64,000 nt of DNA from contig NZ_CP120863.1 in the NCBI RefSeq assembly GCF_026191725.2, positions 1,716,001-1,780,000 on the forward strand. The letters run 5' to 3'. A program made the translations under genes and the position numbers. The notes under the pieces were generated by a model, which saw nothing but the letters and a program-made list of their open reading frames with translations, was not told the DNA's origin and did no database searches. Each line of letters starts with the position of its first letter. The first letter of the stretch is position 1. Origin of the DNA: Roseibium porphyridii (GTDB lineage: Bacteria; Pseudomonadota; Alphaproteobacteria; Rhizobiales; Stappiaceae). Positions 53,057 to 62,077 of this stretch are shown piece by piece.

Positions 53057-54148
53057 CTAAGACAAGGTTTGTTGATAGGTCGCAATCCACTTTTCCCGAA
53101 CGTCAGCGACAAAGGCTTTGTCATGTACAACGGCTTTTTCGCTTAACTGTTCAGGCTTGATGATAAACGGACTTGCCTTTGCCGCTTCACTCATCACGGC
53201 CTGCTGGTTGATCGGCCCGTTTAGGACGGCCTCGGCCATCACGCCTTGAACCTTGTCGTCTAGAGTGTAGTTGATGAAAGCATGCACTACGTCGTCGTCA
53301 CCTGGTTTGGATTTCGGCACGATCGTATACATCAGATCCGCGAAAAAGCCTTCGTCAAGGTCGTAGGTTGCCCCCATGTTGGACTCTGCCGGATTGGCAA
53401 GTTCTTTGGCAAAAAATGCTGGTGCGTATACGCCGCCAATGTCGAGGGCGTCGGATCGGAACAGTTCCGAGATCTGGCCCGGATTTTCTCCAAAGGTCAA
53501 TATGCTGCTTCTCAGTTCAGCAAGCTTGGCGAAGGCTTCTTCGGAGTTCGTTCCATCTCCGCCAATCATCTTACCTGTTGCAAAAATCGTATCCAGCGCA
53601 TCTGTCCAGGTTGCTGGTGGCAGGAACAGGCGACCAGCGTGGGCTGTATCCCACATTTCTGCATAAGACTTCGGTGGTTCCTTGAAAGTTTTCGTATTGT
53701 AGATCATGCCACCGGTCCAAAGCAGGTAACCGATGCCGTGACCTTCCGCACCTGAACGGAAGCGCGGATCCACTTTTTCAAGATTTGGCAGCATGTTGAG
53801 GTCGGGTTTTGCCAACAGACCGTCACCGGCAAGTTCAACCGCACCCACGCCGGCCAGCGTAATCACGTCGTATTGCGCCTTGCCACCAGAAGCCCTGAGT
53901 TTTGCGACCATCTCCGAGGTTGAACCGGTTCGGTCGGCAATGACTTTTGCGCCCGTCATTTCCTCAAAGGGTTTTGCTATGTTCTCAAGAATTGCCAGTC
54001 CGGTATTGTCGGACCAGGTCAAGAGCCGGATTTCCTTGCCGCTGAAATCGCTTTTACCGGCGGCTGTTACAACTGAAGGCATCGCGAGTGTTGCTGCAGT
54101 AGCAGCACTTGCCTTCAGGATGCCTCGTCGGGTTAGTTTGAAAGTCAC
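53057..54148 (-). CDS. ABC transporter periplasmic binding protein (PotD type, Tat signal)
   Basis: 363-residue binding protein with a twin-arginine signal (MTFKLTRRGILKASAATAATLAM) cleaved near TAAG. The mature part follows the PotD/PotF layout: IRLLTWSDNTGLAILENIAKPFEEMTGAKVIAD, then AGDGLLAKPDLNMLPN and GYLLWTGGMIYNTKTF. The locus partner genes suggest a guanidino acid, agmatine or polyamine ligand. It is the first gene of the operon; the upstream spacer holds operator copy 2. Confidence 0.86.
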   Translation of the reverse strand: MTFKLTRRGILKASAATAATLAMPSVVTAAGKSDFSGKEIRLLTWSDNTGLAILENIAKPFEEMTGAKVIADRTGSTSEMVAKLRASGGKAQYDVITLAGVGAVELAGDGLLAKPDLNMLPNLEKVDPRFRSGAEGHGIGYLLWTGGMIYNTKTFKEPPKSYAEMWDTAHAGRLFLPPATWTDALDTIFATGKMIGGDGTNSEEAFAKLAELRSSILTFGENPGQISELFRSDALDIGGVYAPAFFAKELANPAESNMGATYDLDEGFFADLMYTIVPKSKPGDDDVVHAFINYTLDDKVQGVMAEAVLNGPINQQAVMSEAAKASPFIIKPEQLSEKAVVHDKAFVADVREKWIATYQQTLS

Positions 54149-54493
54149 GGTTCCACCTCTGATTTTCGGTCTTATGCGACCGCTTCGAATTATCTGAGGT
54201 AAGCTCCGGTCTTGTCGTTTGCATTAACACTTCATTGAATCGAATTTTTCTTGCAAAAAAATACAAGCTTCACGATTTGGATGAAAAAGTATGCACGACT
54301 GAACTGCTTTTCATCAGATTGGCTCAGAAGTGATCAAAGTCATGGGTGGCGAACAGCTCGTCTCACCGCGTGTTCCTGCCAAATTTATGAGGATATTTGG
54401 TCACATAGCAGGACAGGTTGAGGGCGAGGCGCTCCGGCCCGAGCAGTCCGCCTTTTTCAGAAATAGATACGTTCATATTTATCCATGTTTTGA
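54149..54493. promoter_or_regulatory. Divergent promoter region with operator-like dyad, copy 2 of 2
   Basis: The spacer separates the binding-protein gene (minus) from the aminotransferase gene (plus). At 54250-54267 it has CTTGCAAAAAAATACAAG, matching copy 1 at 48539 in 15 of 18 positions and placed about 100 bp before the binding-protein start. A+T-rich tracts nearby could be promoters. I see no gene in it. Confidence 0.55.
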
Positions 54494-54586
54494 TTGATAA
54501 GTTTCCATTTGAAGGAGGCTTGCGCGAACTATGGTCGTTTTTGCGCGCTTTCAACAAGCGTGCAGGCACAAATTCACAACGCAAGC

Positions 54587-55783
54587 GTGGCAACTTCGAA
54601 ATTGAATCTGAATCTTATCGACACAGCCACGCCTCCGATCCCGGAGGCGACAGATTGGTTGTCGGCATATGACGGACGGTTGGGTCCAGTTCTCAATTTG
54701 AGTCAAGCGGTTCCAGGTGACCCGCCGCCGTTGGTGTTTTTGGAAAAGATCGGATTGGCTGCAGGTACTACAGAGGCAACGCAGTACGGCGACATCTTCG
54801 GTGACGATCGACTTAGAACCGCTTACGCTGCAAATTGCTCCAGTCTGTTTAAAGCTCCGATTGATTTTGAAGAGGTTGCGATTACCGCAGGCTGCAACCA
54901 GGCATTCTTTGTCTCAATCATGGCGCTTGCCGCAGCTGGCGATGCCATCCTTTTGCCGGTCCCCTGGTATTTCAATCACAAGATGACCCTTGATATGCTG
55001 GGTATCGAGGCGAGACCCCTGCCGTTGCATGCTGAAAACGGCTTCTTGCCAGATGTGCAAGATGCCGCAGAGCTGATTGACAACAGTGTTAAGGCCATTG
55101 TCCTCGTGACGCCCAACAACCCCACGGGAGCCGTCTATCCATCTGGCTTGATTGAGGCTTTCTTCAATCTTGCCCATGAAAAAGGCATCAAACTGATCCT
55201 GGACGAGACTTATCGCGATTTTCTGATTGACGATGCTGCCCCTCATGGTTTGTTCAAGGATCGACGTTGGCAGGACACACTCGTAAGTCTTTACAGCTTC
55301 TCCAAAAGCTACGCCATTCCTGGGCACCGCCTCGGCGCTTTGACCGCGTCCAGGAAAGTGCTGCGTGAAGTTGGCAAGATCCTTGATTGTGTTCAGATTT
55401 GCCCGGCACGGGCGGCACAGATATCTCTACCCTGGGCCATGGCGAACTTGGGTGATTGGCGCGCTGAGATCAATGCACAAATCGCAGAGAGGGCAGCAGC
55501 CTTCCGCAAGGCACTTGCTCATCATCCTGCTTGGAAGATCGAGCAAATCGGTGCCTACTTTGCCTATGTCCGTCACCCCTTTCCTGATGTTTCAGGGGCC
55601 AGGGTCGCTGAGTGGTTGGCCGGGAGCTGTGGCGTCCTGGCCCTTCCAGGAAGTTATTTTGGACCTGGCCAGGACCAGTATTTGAGATTTGCCTTCGCAA
55701 ATGTCAGTTGTCGAACCATTGAGCAACTGCCAACCAGGCTTGAGGCCTTTTCACATGCGGCATCTGCAACCTGCGCCAACTAA
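54587..55783 (+). CDS. Class I/II pyridoxal-phosphate aminotransferase
   Basis: About 398 residues. PLP-enzyme features: NPTGAVYP (cofactor-binding Asn), LDETYRDF and the Schiff-base Lys in SLYSFSKSYAIPGHRLG, with the carboxylate-binding Arg near LRFAFAN. It would transaminate the amino acid released by the ureohydrolase, with RidA clearing imines. The start is unclear: no in-frame ATG exists early. Candidates are TTG 54494, GTG 54560 and GTG 54587; I chose the last because homologues begin shortly before NLIDTATPPIPEA. A strong GAAGGAGG at 54511-54518 precedes an out-of-frame ATG at 54531 that ends after 24 codons, perhaps a coupled leader or a frameshift mark. Confidence 0.82.
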   Translation: MATSKLNLNLIDTATPPIPEATDWLSAYDGRLGPVLNLSQAVPGDPPPLVFLEKIGLAAGTTEATQYGDIFGDDRLRTAYAANCSSLFKAPIDFEEVAITAGCNQAFFVSIMALAAAGDAILLPVPWYFNHKMTLDMLGIEARPLPLHAENGFLPDVQDAAELIDNSVKAIVLVTPNNPTGAVYPSGLIEAFFNLAHEKGIKLILDETYRDFLIDDAAPHGLFKDRRWQDTLVSLYSFSKSYAIPGHRLGALTASRKVLREVGKILDCVQICPARAAQISLPWAMANLGDWRAEINAQIAERAAAFRKALAHHPAWKIEQIGAYFAYVRHPFPDVSGARVAEWLAGSCGVLALPGSYFGPGQDQYLRFAFANVSCRTIEQLPTRLEAFSHAASATCAN

Positions 55784-56166
55784 GTGGACCGGATCAGTCG
55801 CAAAGGGACGACTTGCTGCTACCCAACTCAAATTCCTCGATAAAATGTTGAAGTGATGGTTGCCAAACGTTTTTTGAAACGATGTGCCCGCAAACAGATA
55901 CACGGTATCTGTGTGCGGAAAACTGGGCAAACGTAAGCTATTGCTGACGCACAATTATTCCCGGTTGGGCCTGCCTGAGGATGAGGGCCCGGTTGCCGCC
56001 CTGGAAATCAACTGATTGGCACATGCGGGACATCGCACCATGTCGGACGTGACATCCGCATCCTTATTATATTGAAAATCTAAATTCTGATTCTGTTTTT
56101 TATCCGTTTATTCTGAAATGAAGAGATTGTACCAAACCTGCAAATACAGAACGCAGGAGCAAACCC
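55784..56166. promoter_or_regulatory. Promoter region of the quinone reductase operon with repeated motif
   Basis: 383 bp without a gene. Close to the start codon side it is A+T-rich and holds three ATTCTG repeats; ATTCTGTTTTTTAT (56090-56103) is matched exactly, inverted, at 59957-59970 before the 2OG oxygenase gene, and AATTCTGA (56083-56090) recurs at 62093-62100 before the LysR/hydratase pair. These suggest one regulator for all three promoters. Confidence 0.5.
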
Positions 56167-57153
56167 ATGAAGTCTATGTCTCTGAACAGCTATGGTGCGG
56201 ACTCGGTTTTTGAACTGGCCGAGATCGATAAACCCGTGGCGAAACCGGGCCATGTCCTCGTCAGAATTGCCGCCACCAGCGTCAATACTGTTGACACCAT
56301 GATCCGAAACATGGGCACGGATCTCCCTCTATCGCCAGCCTTGCCTGCCGTTCTGGGCATGGATTTTGCCGGTACAGTTGAAGCTGTGGGCGAGGGCATC
56401 GCAGGGTTTGAAGCAGGCGATGAGGTCTATGGATGTGCAGGCGGTCTGTTGGGACTTCAGGGGACTCTTGCGCAATACATCTGTGCCGACGCGCGCTTGG
56501 TCGCGCACAAGCCAAAAGCGCTTTCGATGCGCGAGGCAGCGGCGCTGCCTCTTGTCGGGATCACCGCCTATGAGGGTTTGACCCGGGCCAATGTGTCAAA
56601 AGGGCAGAAGGTTCTGATCCAGGGAGGTGCAGGCGGTGTCGGTCATGTTGCTGTGCAATTGGCCAATCACTTGGGTGCGGACGTGACAGCCACGGGTACC
56701 GGAGCTGCGCAAATGACGCTGATCTCCGATCTGGGAGCACGTCCGGTTGACTTCATGACCGCGAAAACCGCTGATGTTGTGGCAGACAATACCGGCGGCG
56801 TTGGATTTGATGTGGTCTTTGACACCGTGGGGGGTGCCAATATGGCCAACTCCTTCGAAGCAGCGAAACTCAACGGTCACGTATCTTCAACCGTCGCACT
56901 TCTGGAGATTGACCTGACACCCGCGCATTTCAAGGGACTGTCGCTGCATGTGGTTTTCATGCTGTTGCCGATGATACACGATGTGGGCCGCGAAGTTCAT
57001 GGCAACATCCTCAAATCCCTTGCTGAAGCTGTGGATGCTGGCGCGGTGAAGCCCGTACTGGACGAGAAGAAATTCGGATTTGCCGATGTCAACGAGGCCT
57101 ATGCACGTCTCGAGAGTGGGCAGGCAATCGGCAAAGTTGTCATCGAACTCTAG
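56167..57153 (+). CDS. Zinc-independent NAD(P)H:quinone reductase-like (MDR superfamily)
   Basis: 328-residue medium-chain dehydrogenase/reductase. The N-terminal GroES-like domain includes VLGMDFAGTVEAVGEGI; the nucleotide loop is VLIQGGAGGVGHVAVQLANHLGADV (about 156-180). No zinc-ligand set is visible, so the quinone reductase or enoyl reductase branch is likely. It reduces quinones or reactive enones with NADPH. It begins a plus-strand run with KefF- and KefC-like genes, which fits electrophile defence. Confidence 0.83.
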   Translation: MKSMSLNSYGADSVFELAEIDKPVAKPGHVLVRIAATSVNTVDTMIRNMGTDLPLSPALPAVLGMDFAGTVEAVGEGIAGFEAGDEVYGCAGGLLGLQGTLAQYICADARLVAHKPKALSMREAAALPLVGITAYEGLTRANVSKGQKVLIQGGAGGVGHVAVQLANHLGADVTATGTGAAQMTLISDLGARPVDFMTAKTADVVADNTGGVGFDVVFDTVGGANMANSFEAAKLNGHVSSTVALLEIDLTPAHFKGLSLHVVFMLLPMIHDVGREVHGNILKSLAEAVDAGAVKPVLDEKKFGFADVNEAYARLESGQAIGKVVIEL

Positions 57154-57277
57154 CTTCCTGATAAGACAGTGGTGTGCTGGCCGTATCTGCGATGCGGTTG
57201 CCGGCAAAAACAACACTAGAACATACGGGCATTTCAGCACATCTGCCTGTCAACGACACAGCAGGAAGGTGCTTTTG

Positions 57278-57886
57278 ATGGCCAAGATCATTGTTTACTA
57301 CGCGCATCCTGGCCAGACATTCAGCCGGGCGAACCGCGCAATGGCGAAGCGGGCCAGCAACATCGAAGGCATTACTTTTGTAGACCTTTATGCGGAATAT
57401 CCGCGTCATGATATCGATGTCGGCAAGGAACAGACGCGCCTTCTGGAGCACGATGTGATCGTGTTCCAGTTTCCACTTTATTGGTATTCCACACCAAGTC
57501 TTTTGAAGGAATGGCAGGATCTCGTGCTGCAGCACGGTTTTGCCTATGGCCACGGTGGTGACAAGCTTGCGGGTAAGACCTTGCTTCTGGCTATCACAGC
57601 CGGCGGCTCTGATGAGGCCTATACACGAGATGGCTATCAGCAGCATACGATGCGCACGTTCCTGACGCCGCTCGAGCAGACAGCTGGACTGTGCCAGATG
57701 CGTTTTCCACCGCCTTACGTGCTGTTTGGTGCACTGAAGGCAGACGAGGGCGTTGAACTGACTCATCACATCGATGGGTATGTCGAGCTCCTGACCCGGA
57801 TCCGGGATGACAAATTCAAGCTAAAAGATGCAACCGCTGAAGAGCTTACTTGCGCCAGCGACATTCTTAGCCTCAGCGAGGAGTGA
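57278..57886 (+). CDS. NAD(P)H oxidoreductase, KefF/KefG type
   Basis: 202-residue flavodoxin-fold quinone reductase starting MAKIIVYYAHPGQTFSRANRAMAKRA after AGGAAGG; the typical FPLYWYSTPSLLKEWQDLVL segment follows. KefF-type proteins bind the cytoplasmic face of KefC and activate it. Its stop is 3 bp before the KefC-like start, so they are co-expressed. The longer frame from 57080 overlaps the quinone reductase gene and is rejected. Confidence 0.86.
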   Translation: MAKIIVYYAHPGQTFSRANRAMAKRASNIEGITFVDLYAEYPRHDIDVGKEQTRLLEHDVIVFQFPLYWYSTPSLLKEWQDLVLQHGFAYGHGGDKLAGKTLLLAITAGGSDEAYTRDGYQQHTMRTFLTPLEQTAGLCQMRFPPPYVLFGALKADEGVELTHHIDGYVELLTRIRDDKFKLKDATAEELTCASDILSLSEE

Positions 57887-57889
57887 TTC

Positions 57890-59875
57890 ATGACCGATTT
57901 TCTGCTTCTGGCCTTTGTTTTTCTGGTCGCCGGCGTGGTTGCTGTGCCGATTGCTTCGCGGCTGGGTCTGGGCTCCGTTCTCGGATACCTGATCGCCGGC
58001 ATTGTCATCAGTCCACTTTTGGCCACCCTGGGTGTTGATGTGATCTCCATTCAGCACTTCGCTGAATTCGGCGTTGTGATGATGCTGTTTCTGGTGGGGC
58101 TGGAACTGGAGCCCAGAATGCTCTGGAACATGCGCGCCAAGCTGCTTGGCCTTGGCGGCCTGCAGGTAGGGGGCACAACAGTTTTCGTCATGGGCGTGGC
58201 CATGATCCTGGGGCAACCGTGGACCATTTCGCTTGCGATAGGCCTTGTGCTTGCGCTTTCCTCGACAGCAATTGTGCTGCAGACTTTGAATGAAAAGGGT
58301 TTGATGCGTTCCAACGGTGGACAATCAAGCTTTTCGGTCCTGCTGTTCCAGGATATCGCGGTCATTCCAATGCTGGCATTTGTCCCGCTGCTCGCCATGC
58401 CGGAGCTCATGGATTTGGCAGCTGATGGGGGCCATGGAGCCGGTGCGCATGTAGCCGATGGGCATGGCGGCAGTCACGCAAGCGACCATGGGCAAGGGGA
58501 CCACGGCGCGTCCATAAGCCTGGTGGATGGTTTGCCGGGCTGGCAAGCTGCGCTGATAACCATCGGCGCAATCGGAGCCGTGATCCTTGGCGGTGTTTAT
58601 CTGACGCGTCCGCTATTCCGATTTATCGCCATGGCAGGTCTGCGCGAACTGTTTGTTGCCGCAGCTCTGATGTTCGTTATCGGAATTGCACTGCTGATGA
58701 CACTGGTGGGGCTTTCGCCTGCTCTGGGCACCTTTCTTGCGGGCGTGGTGTTGGCCAACAGCGAATATCGTCATGAATTGGAATCCGATATTGATCCGTT
58801 CCGTGGCCTGCTTTTGGGCTTGTTCTTCATCACTGTGGGCGCAGCGATCGACTTCGAGTTACTCCTCGGCAATTTAGCTTCGATCCTGGGCATGACTTTT
58901 GGGCTTATTGCACTCAAATCTCTTGTTCTATTGGCGCTGGCTTGGATGTTTAAGCTGCAAGGGGCTGACAAATGGCTCTTCGGGCTGGGGCTTGCGCAAG
59001 CCGGTGAATTTGGTTTCGTTCTCCTGTCCTTCACGGTTGCCAATGATGTTATTCCTCAGAACCTGGCGGATCAGCTGTTGTTGATTGTGGCTCTGTCCAT
59101 GCTGCTGACGCCGGGGTTGTTTATCCTCTATGAGAAGGTCATTGCGCCACGTTTTGTGAAAACGCAGGAACGTGATGCGGACCAGATCGATGAAGTGGGA
59201 GAGGTGATCATTGCAGGTCACGGCCGTTTCGGAGGGATCGTCAACCGGATGCTGCGCGCAACGGGCTACTCCACCACCGTTGTAGACTACAATGCCGGCC
59301 ATTTGGATATGTTGCGCAGCTTTGGCTTCAAGGCGTTTTTCGGAGATGCAACACGCCCCGATTTGATCCACGCAGCCGGTATTGAGAAAGCGAAGCTTCT
59401 GATCGTTGCCATCGACGGCAAAGAGCAGATTAACGCACTGGTCCTTTACGTACGCGAAAACTATCCCCACGTGCCTGTCATCGCCCGCGCGGTTGATCGG
59501 CAGCATGTTTATGATCTCTTTGCTATGGGCTGCGTTGAAATCATTCGTGAAACATTTGATTCCAGCGTGCGTACAGGGCGTTCTGCGTTGGAGCGGCTTG
59601 GGATGCACCCATTTGATGCCGAACTGGCGGCGCGGAAATTTGCAGAGGACGACCGTCATATCCTTAAAGAGATGGCGCTTGTTCATGATCCCAAGATACC
59701 GGTCAGTCAAAACACCGCTTATATCGAAAAGTCCAAAACTCTCATGAAAGAGCGTGAGGAGCAGATATTCGGGAAACGCGACGTTTTTGATCTCAGCACA
59801 GACCGTGGCTGGCATCCGCCGACCGAAGAGGATCTGGAAGCGATACTTGCGGACCACGAGGCGAAGGCGCCGTAA
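57890..59875 (+). CDS. Monovalent cation:proton antiporter-2 (KefB/KefC type) with His-rich loop
   Basis: 661-residue CPA2 antiporter: about 12-13 membrane helices (1-400), then a RCK/TrkA-N domain with the NAD-type loop VIIAGHGRFGGIVNRML (about 440-456). KefC-type channels release potassium when glutathione adducts build up, lowering cytoplasmic pH against electrophiles. An unusual Gly/His-rich insert between two helices has six His in residues 182-205 (GGH, GAH, DGH, GSH, SDH, GDH), not part of the core family. It is coupled to the KefF-like gene. Confidence 0.87.
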   Translation: MTDFLLLAFVFLVAGVVAVPIASRLGLGSVLGYLIAGIVISPLLATLGVDVISIQHFAEFGVVMMLFLVGLELEPRMLWNMRAKLLGLGGLQVGGTTVFVMGVAMILGQPWTISLAIGLVLALSSTAIVLQTLNEKGLMRSNGGQSSFSVLLFQDIAVIPMLAFVPLLAMPELMDLAADGGHGAGAHVADGHGGSHASDHGQGDHGASISLVDGLPGWQAALITIGAIGAVILGGVYLTRPLFRFIAMAGLRELFVAAALMFVIGIALLMTLVGLSPALGTFLAGVVLANSEYRHELESDIDPFRGLLLGLFFITVGAAIDFELLLGNLASILGMTFGLIALKSLVLLALAWMFKLQGADKWLFGLGLAQAGEFGFVLLSFTVANDVIPQNLADQLLLIVALSMLLTPGLFILYEKVIAPRFVKTQERDADQIDEVGEVIIAGHGRFGGIVNRMLRATGYSTTVVDYNAGHLDMLRSFGFKAFFGDATRPDLIHAAGIEKAKLLIVAIDGKEQINALVLYVRENYPHVPVIARAVDRQHVYDLFAMGCVEIIRETFDSSVRTGRSALERLGMHPFDAELAARKFAEDDRHILKEMALVHDPKIPVSQNTAYIEKSKTLMKEREEQIFGKRDVFDLSTDRGWHPPTEEDLEAILADHEAKAP

Positions 59876-59949
59876 GGTGCTCTTCGCAAACACGCCCCTA
59901 TGAATGTTTCGGGACAGGCTGGAAATCCGCGTCGGCCGGGATGATCGCT

Positions 59950-60002
59950 AATTATGATAAAAAACAGAATTATGAATTCAATTTTGGTCCGTTTAATTAT
60001 GA
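59950..60002. promoter_or_regulatory. Three AATTATGA repeats and inverted 14-bp motif before the 2OG oxygenase gene
   Basis: AATTATGA occurs at 59950-59957, 59968-59975 and 59995-60002; ATAAAAAACAGAAT (59957-59970) is the exact reverse complement of ATTCTGTTTTTTAT at 56090-56103. The cluster lies 60-115 bp before the start codon. It is probably a regulator site shared with the quinone reductase promoter. Confidence 0.5.
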
Positions 60003-60063
60003 TTTCAATAAAATAAGTATGTGGTCAGGCACAATAACCGCATACTGATAAGGACTAGCTGTC

Positions 60064-60975
60064 ATGTCACAGACTTCCCTACACCACGCCCGCACCATTG
60101 AGCGGCCTTCGCGTGAGGCGATGTTGCAACGCGCGCCTTCCGTTCAGCGATTCTGGACCGAGAACAAAGAACTTTTCGCCAAAGCCTGGTCCGAATGGGA
60201 CGGCGGCCGCAACAGCGGATCTCCGGCGCTGGATAGCTCGATCTTCGATCCGCGTCTACGCGATACCATTGAGGCAGCGTGGATCGATCCGACCAAAGAA
60301 AACAAGGTCAAAGAGCTTTGGAAAGAAGTCTTCCCGGGCGTCTATCGCACGCAGTTTTTCAATGTAGACCAACTTCACACTCTGCGCGCTTATATGGATG
60401 CGGTCGGGGAGGCTGAGATTCCCTTGCGCCCACCCTATGGCATCGTCCTCAATCGTGGCGGCGCCATGCTTGATCCTCGCTCCGAGGGCTATCTTGCCGC
60501 ACCAACATTCCAAGCGTTCTATCAGGAGTTGATGAACCGTTACATGCGTCCCGTATCACGTCTGTTGTTTCCAGATGTCGTCGGCTTCGACACACAGACA
60601 TTCGGATTCTCAATCCAATGGCAGGAGAATAAGGACACGTCTTTGCGGCCGCACTCGGATGCTTCGGCGGTAACGTTGAACATCAATCTGAACCTACCCG
60701 GTGAAGACTATTCCGGTTCTGCCGTCAGTTTCATTGATCCTGCCACCCGCCGGATTGAAAAACTCACGTTTGAACCCGGAACAGCATTGATCCACCACGG
60801 TAGCGTGCCCCATGCATCGGAGCCCATTACCAGCGGCGAACGCTTCAACTTCGTTCTTTGGCTTTACGGAGATCATGGGCAGCTGCCGATCGAAGGCGCG
60901 TCTGTGCCCAAAATTGAACCCTCGGAACGCTGGAGCTTGCCAGACGTCAAAAACGATGATTTTGCGCCCTTTTAA
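60064..60975 (+). CDS. 2-oxoglutarate/Fe(II)-dependent dioxygenase-like protein
   Basis: 303-residue cytoplasmic protein with the 2OG-Fe(II) facial triad pattern: LRPHSDASAVTLNINLN (His-x-Asp, about 197-199) and LIHHGSVPHASEPITSGERFNFVLWLY, with the distal His and the 2OG-binding Arg. It fits the prolyl-4-hydroxylase-like group. It would hydroxylate a protein or small molecule using oxygen and 2-oxoglutarate. It stands alone, bounded upstream by the repeat cluster and downstream by a terminator. Substrate unknown. Confidence 0.78.
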   Translation: MSQTSLHHARTIERPSREAMLQRAPSVQRFWTENKELFAKAWSEWDGGRNSGSPALDSSIFDPRLRDTIEAAWIDPTKENKVKELWKEVFPGVYRTQFFNVDQLHTLRAYMDAVGEAEIPLRPPYGIVLNRGGAMLDPRSEGYLAAPTFQAFYQELMNRYMRPVSRLLFPDVVGFDTQTFGFSIQWQENKDTSLRPHSDASAVTLNINLNLPGEDYSGSAVSFIDPATRRIEKLTFEPGTALIHHGSVPHASEPITSGERFNFVLWLYGDHGQLPIEGASVPKIEPSERWSLPDVKNDDFAPF

Positions 60976-60991
60976 GCTCTGAATCTCGAAG

Positions 60992-61025
60992 AATCGCGGA
61001 GCGGCTAAATTGCTTCGCGATTTTT
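60992..61025 (+). terminator. Rho-independent terminator after the 2OG oxygenase gene
   Basis: AATCGCG-G-AGC pairs with GCT-T-CGCGATT across a short loop, followed by a T-run (61021-61025). The single mismatch is internal. It ends the oxygenase transcript before the convergent LysR gene. Confidence 0.7.
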
Positions 61026-61129
61026 CGGTTGAGGCTTGCGGTTTTCCCGACCAGACGGTCCCGGTGCAGGACGTCAGGCATGGCCGGCAGAGCGGCGTTT
61101 TATATTTGATACTTCAATCAGCGCTACGC

Positions 61130-62077
61130 TCAGTGGCTGCCATGGTCACTGGACTTTTCGGGTAACTCACTTTCCCAGGGTGGGTTTTTACCGATCTTGG
61201 CGATGAGGAAATCCATGAATACCCGCACCTTGGGGGAAAGCACGTTGGATTTCGGATAGATCATCCATAATACATTTTCTTCAGCGGCTTCATAATCGGG
61301 CAGAACGCGCTTAAGCAGTCCCGAAGACAGTTCCTCGTGAACGCTCCAGAGCGCGTTCATCGAAATACCAGCTCCCGATATAGTCGCCTGCTTTTGGCTT
61401 AGCCCGTCATCCATGATCAGTTGGTTCTTTTTGTCTCCGTATTCGAACATCGCAATATCGCCCTGAGTGGATTTGAGGGGCCTGGGATCCAGATGCCCGA
61501 ACGCAATGAGTTTGTGATGCGCCAGATCAGAAGGGGTTTCGGGTGTCCCATATACGTCGAGATAAGATGGAGACGCACAAAGAATGCGTTTGCCGTCCGC
61601 CAGCTTTCTTCTTTTGAGGCTCGTTTCGGACAATGGAGCAAAGCGAAGCGCAAGGTCAAAGCTGCCCTCGGTGAGATTGAACGGAAGGTCCGAGAGGCGT
61701 AAATCCAAAGAAACCTCAGGGTACTGGGCCAGGAACTCGTGCAAGATGGGGGCGATGTACATCTGAGCAAAGGTACTCGGTGCCGTAAAGCGCAGCGTGC
61801 CGGTCGCATTCGCCAACCCATGACCCAGGGCAGCAAGGGCTGCCTCTTCCTGAGCAATTATTTCCCGTGCAAACGGCAGGAGATCCGATCCTTCAACGGA
61901 TAAAGATACCTTGCGCGTGGTTCGGTGTAGCAGTTCTGAACCCACCCTGTGTTCAAGTTTGGAAAGCTTCGCGCTGGCAACTGCAGGGGCCATGCCCAGC
62001 TTTCGACCTGCCGCGCTGATGTTCAGTAACTCGGCTGCGAGGATAAACAATCGCAGTTCATCTGTATCAATGCCCAT
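61130..62077 (-). CDS. LysR-family regulator
   Basis: 315-residue LysR protein from ATG 62077 (MGIDTDELRLFILAAEL); the longer frame adds a non-conserved 50-residue leader and is rejected. Helix-turn-helix about 13-55 (NISAAGRKLGMAPAVASAKLSKLEHRVGSELLHR), then an effector domain (GTLRFTAPSTFAQMYIAPIL). It diverges from the enoyl-CoA hydratase gene. The motif AATTCTGA at 62093 and copies at 56083 and near 59957 make it the likely regulator of this stress-type block. Confidence 0.85.
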   Translation of the reverse strand: MGIDTDELRLFILAAELLNISAAGRKLGMAPAVASAKLSKLEHRVGSELLHRTTRKVSLSVEGSDLLPFAREIIAQEEAALAALGHGLANATGTLRFTAPSTFAQMYIAPILHEFLAQYPEVSLDLRLSDLPFNLTEGSFDLALRFAPLSETSLKRRKLADGKRILCASPSYLDVYGTPETPSDLAHHKLIAFGHLDPRPLKSTQGDIAMFEYGDKKNQLIMDDGLSQKQATISGAGISMNALWSVHEELSSGLLKRVLPDYEAAEENVLWMIYPKSNVLSPKVRVFMDFLIAKIGKNPPWESELPEKSSDHGSH

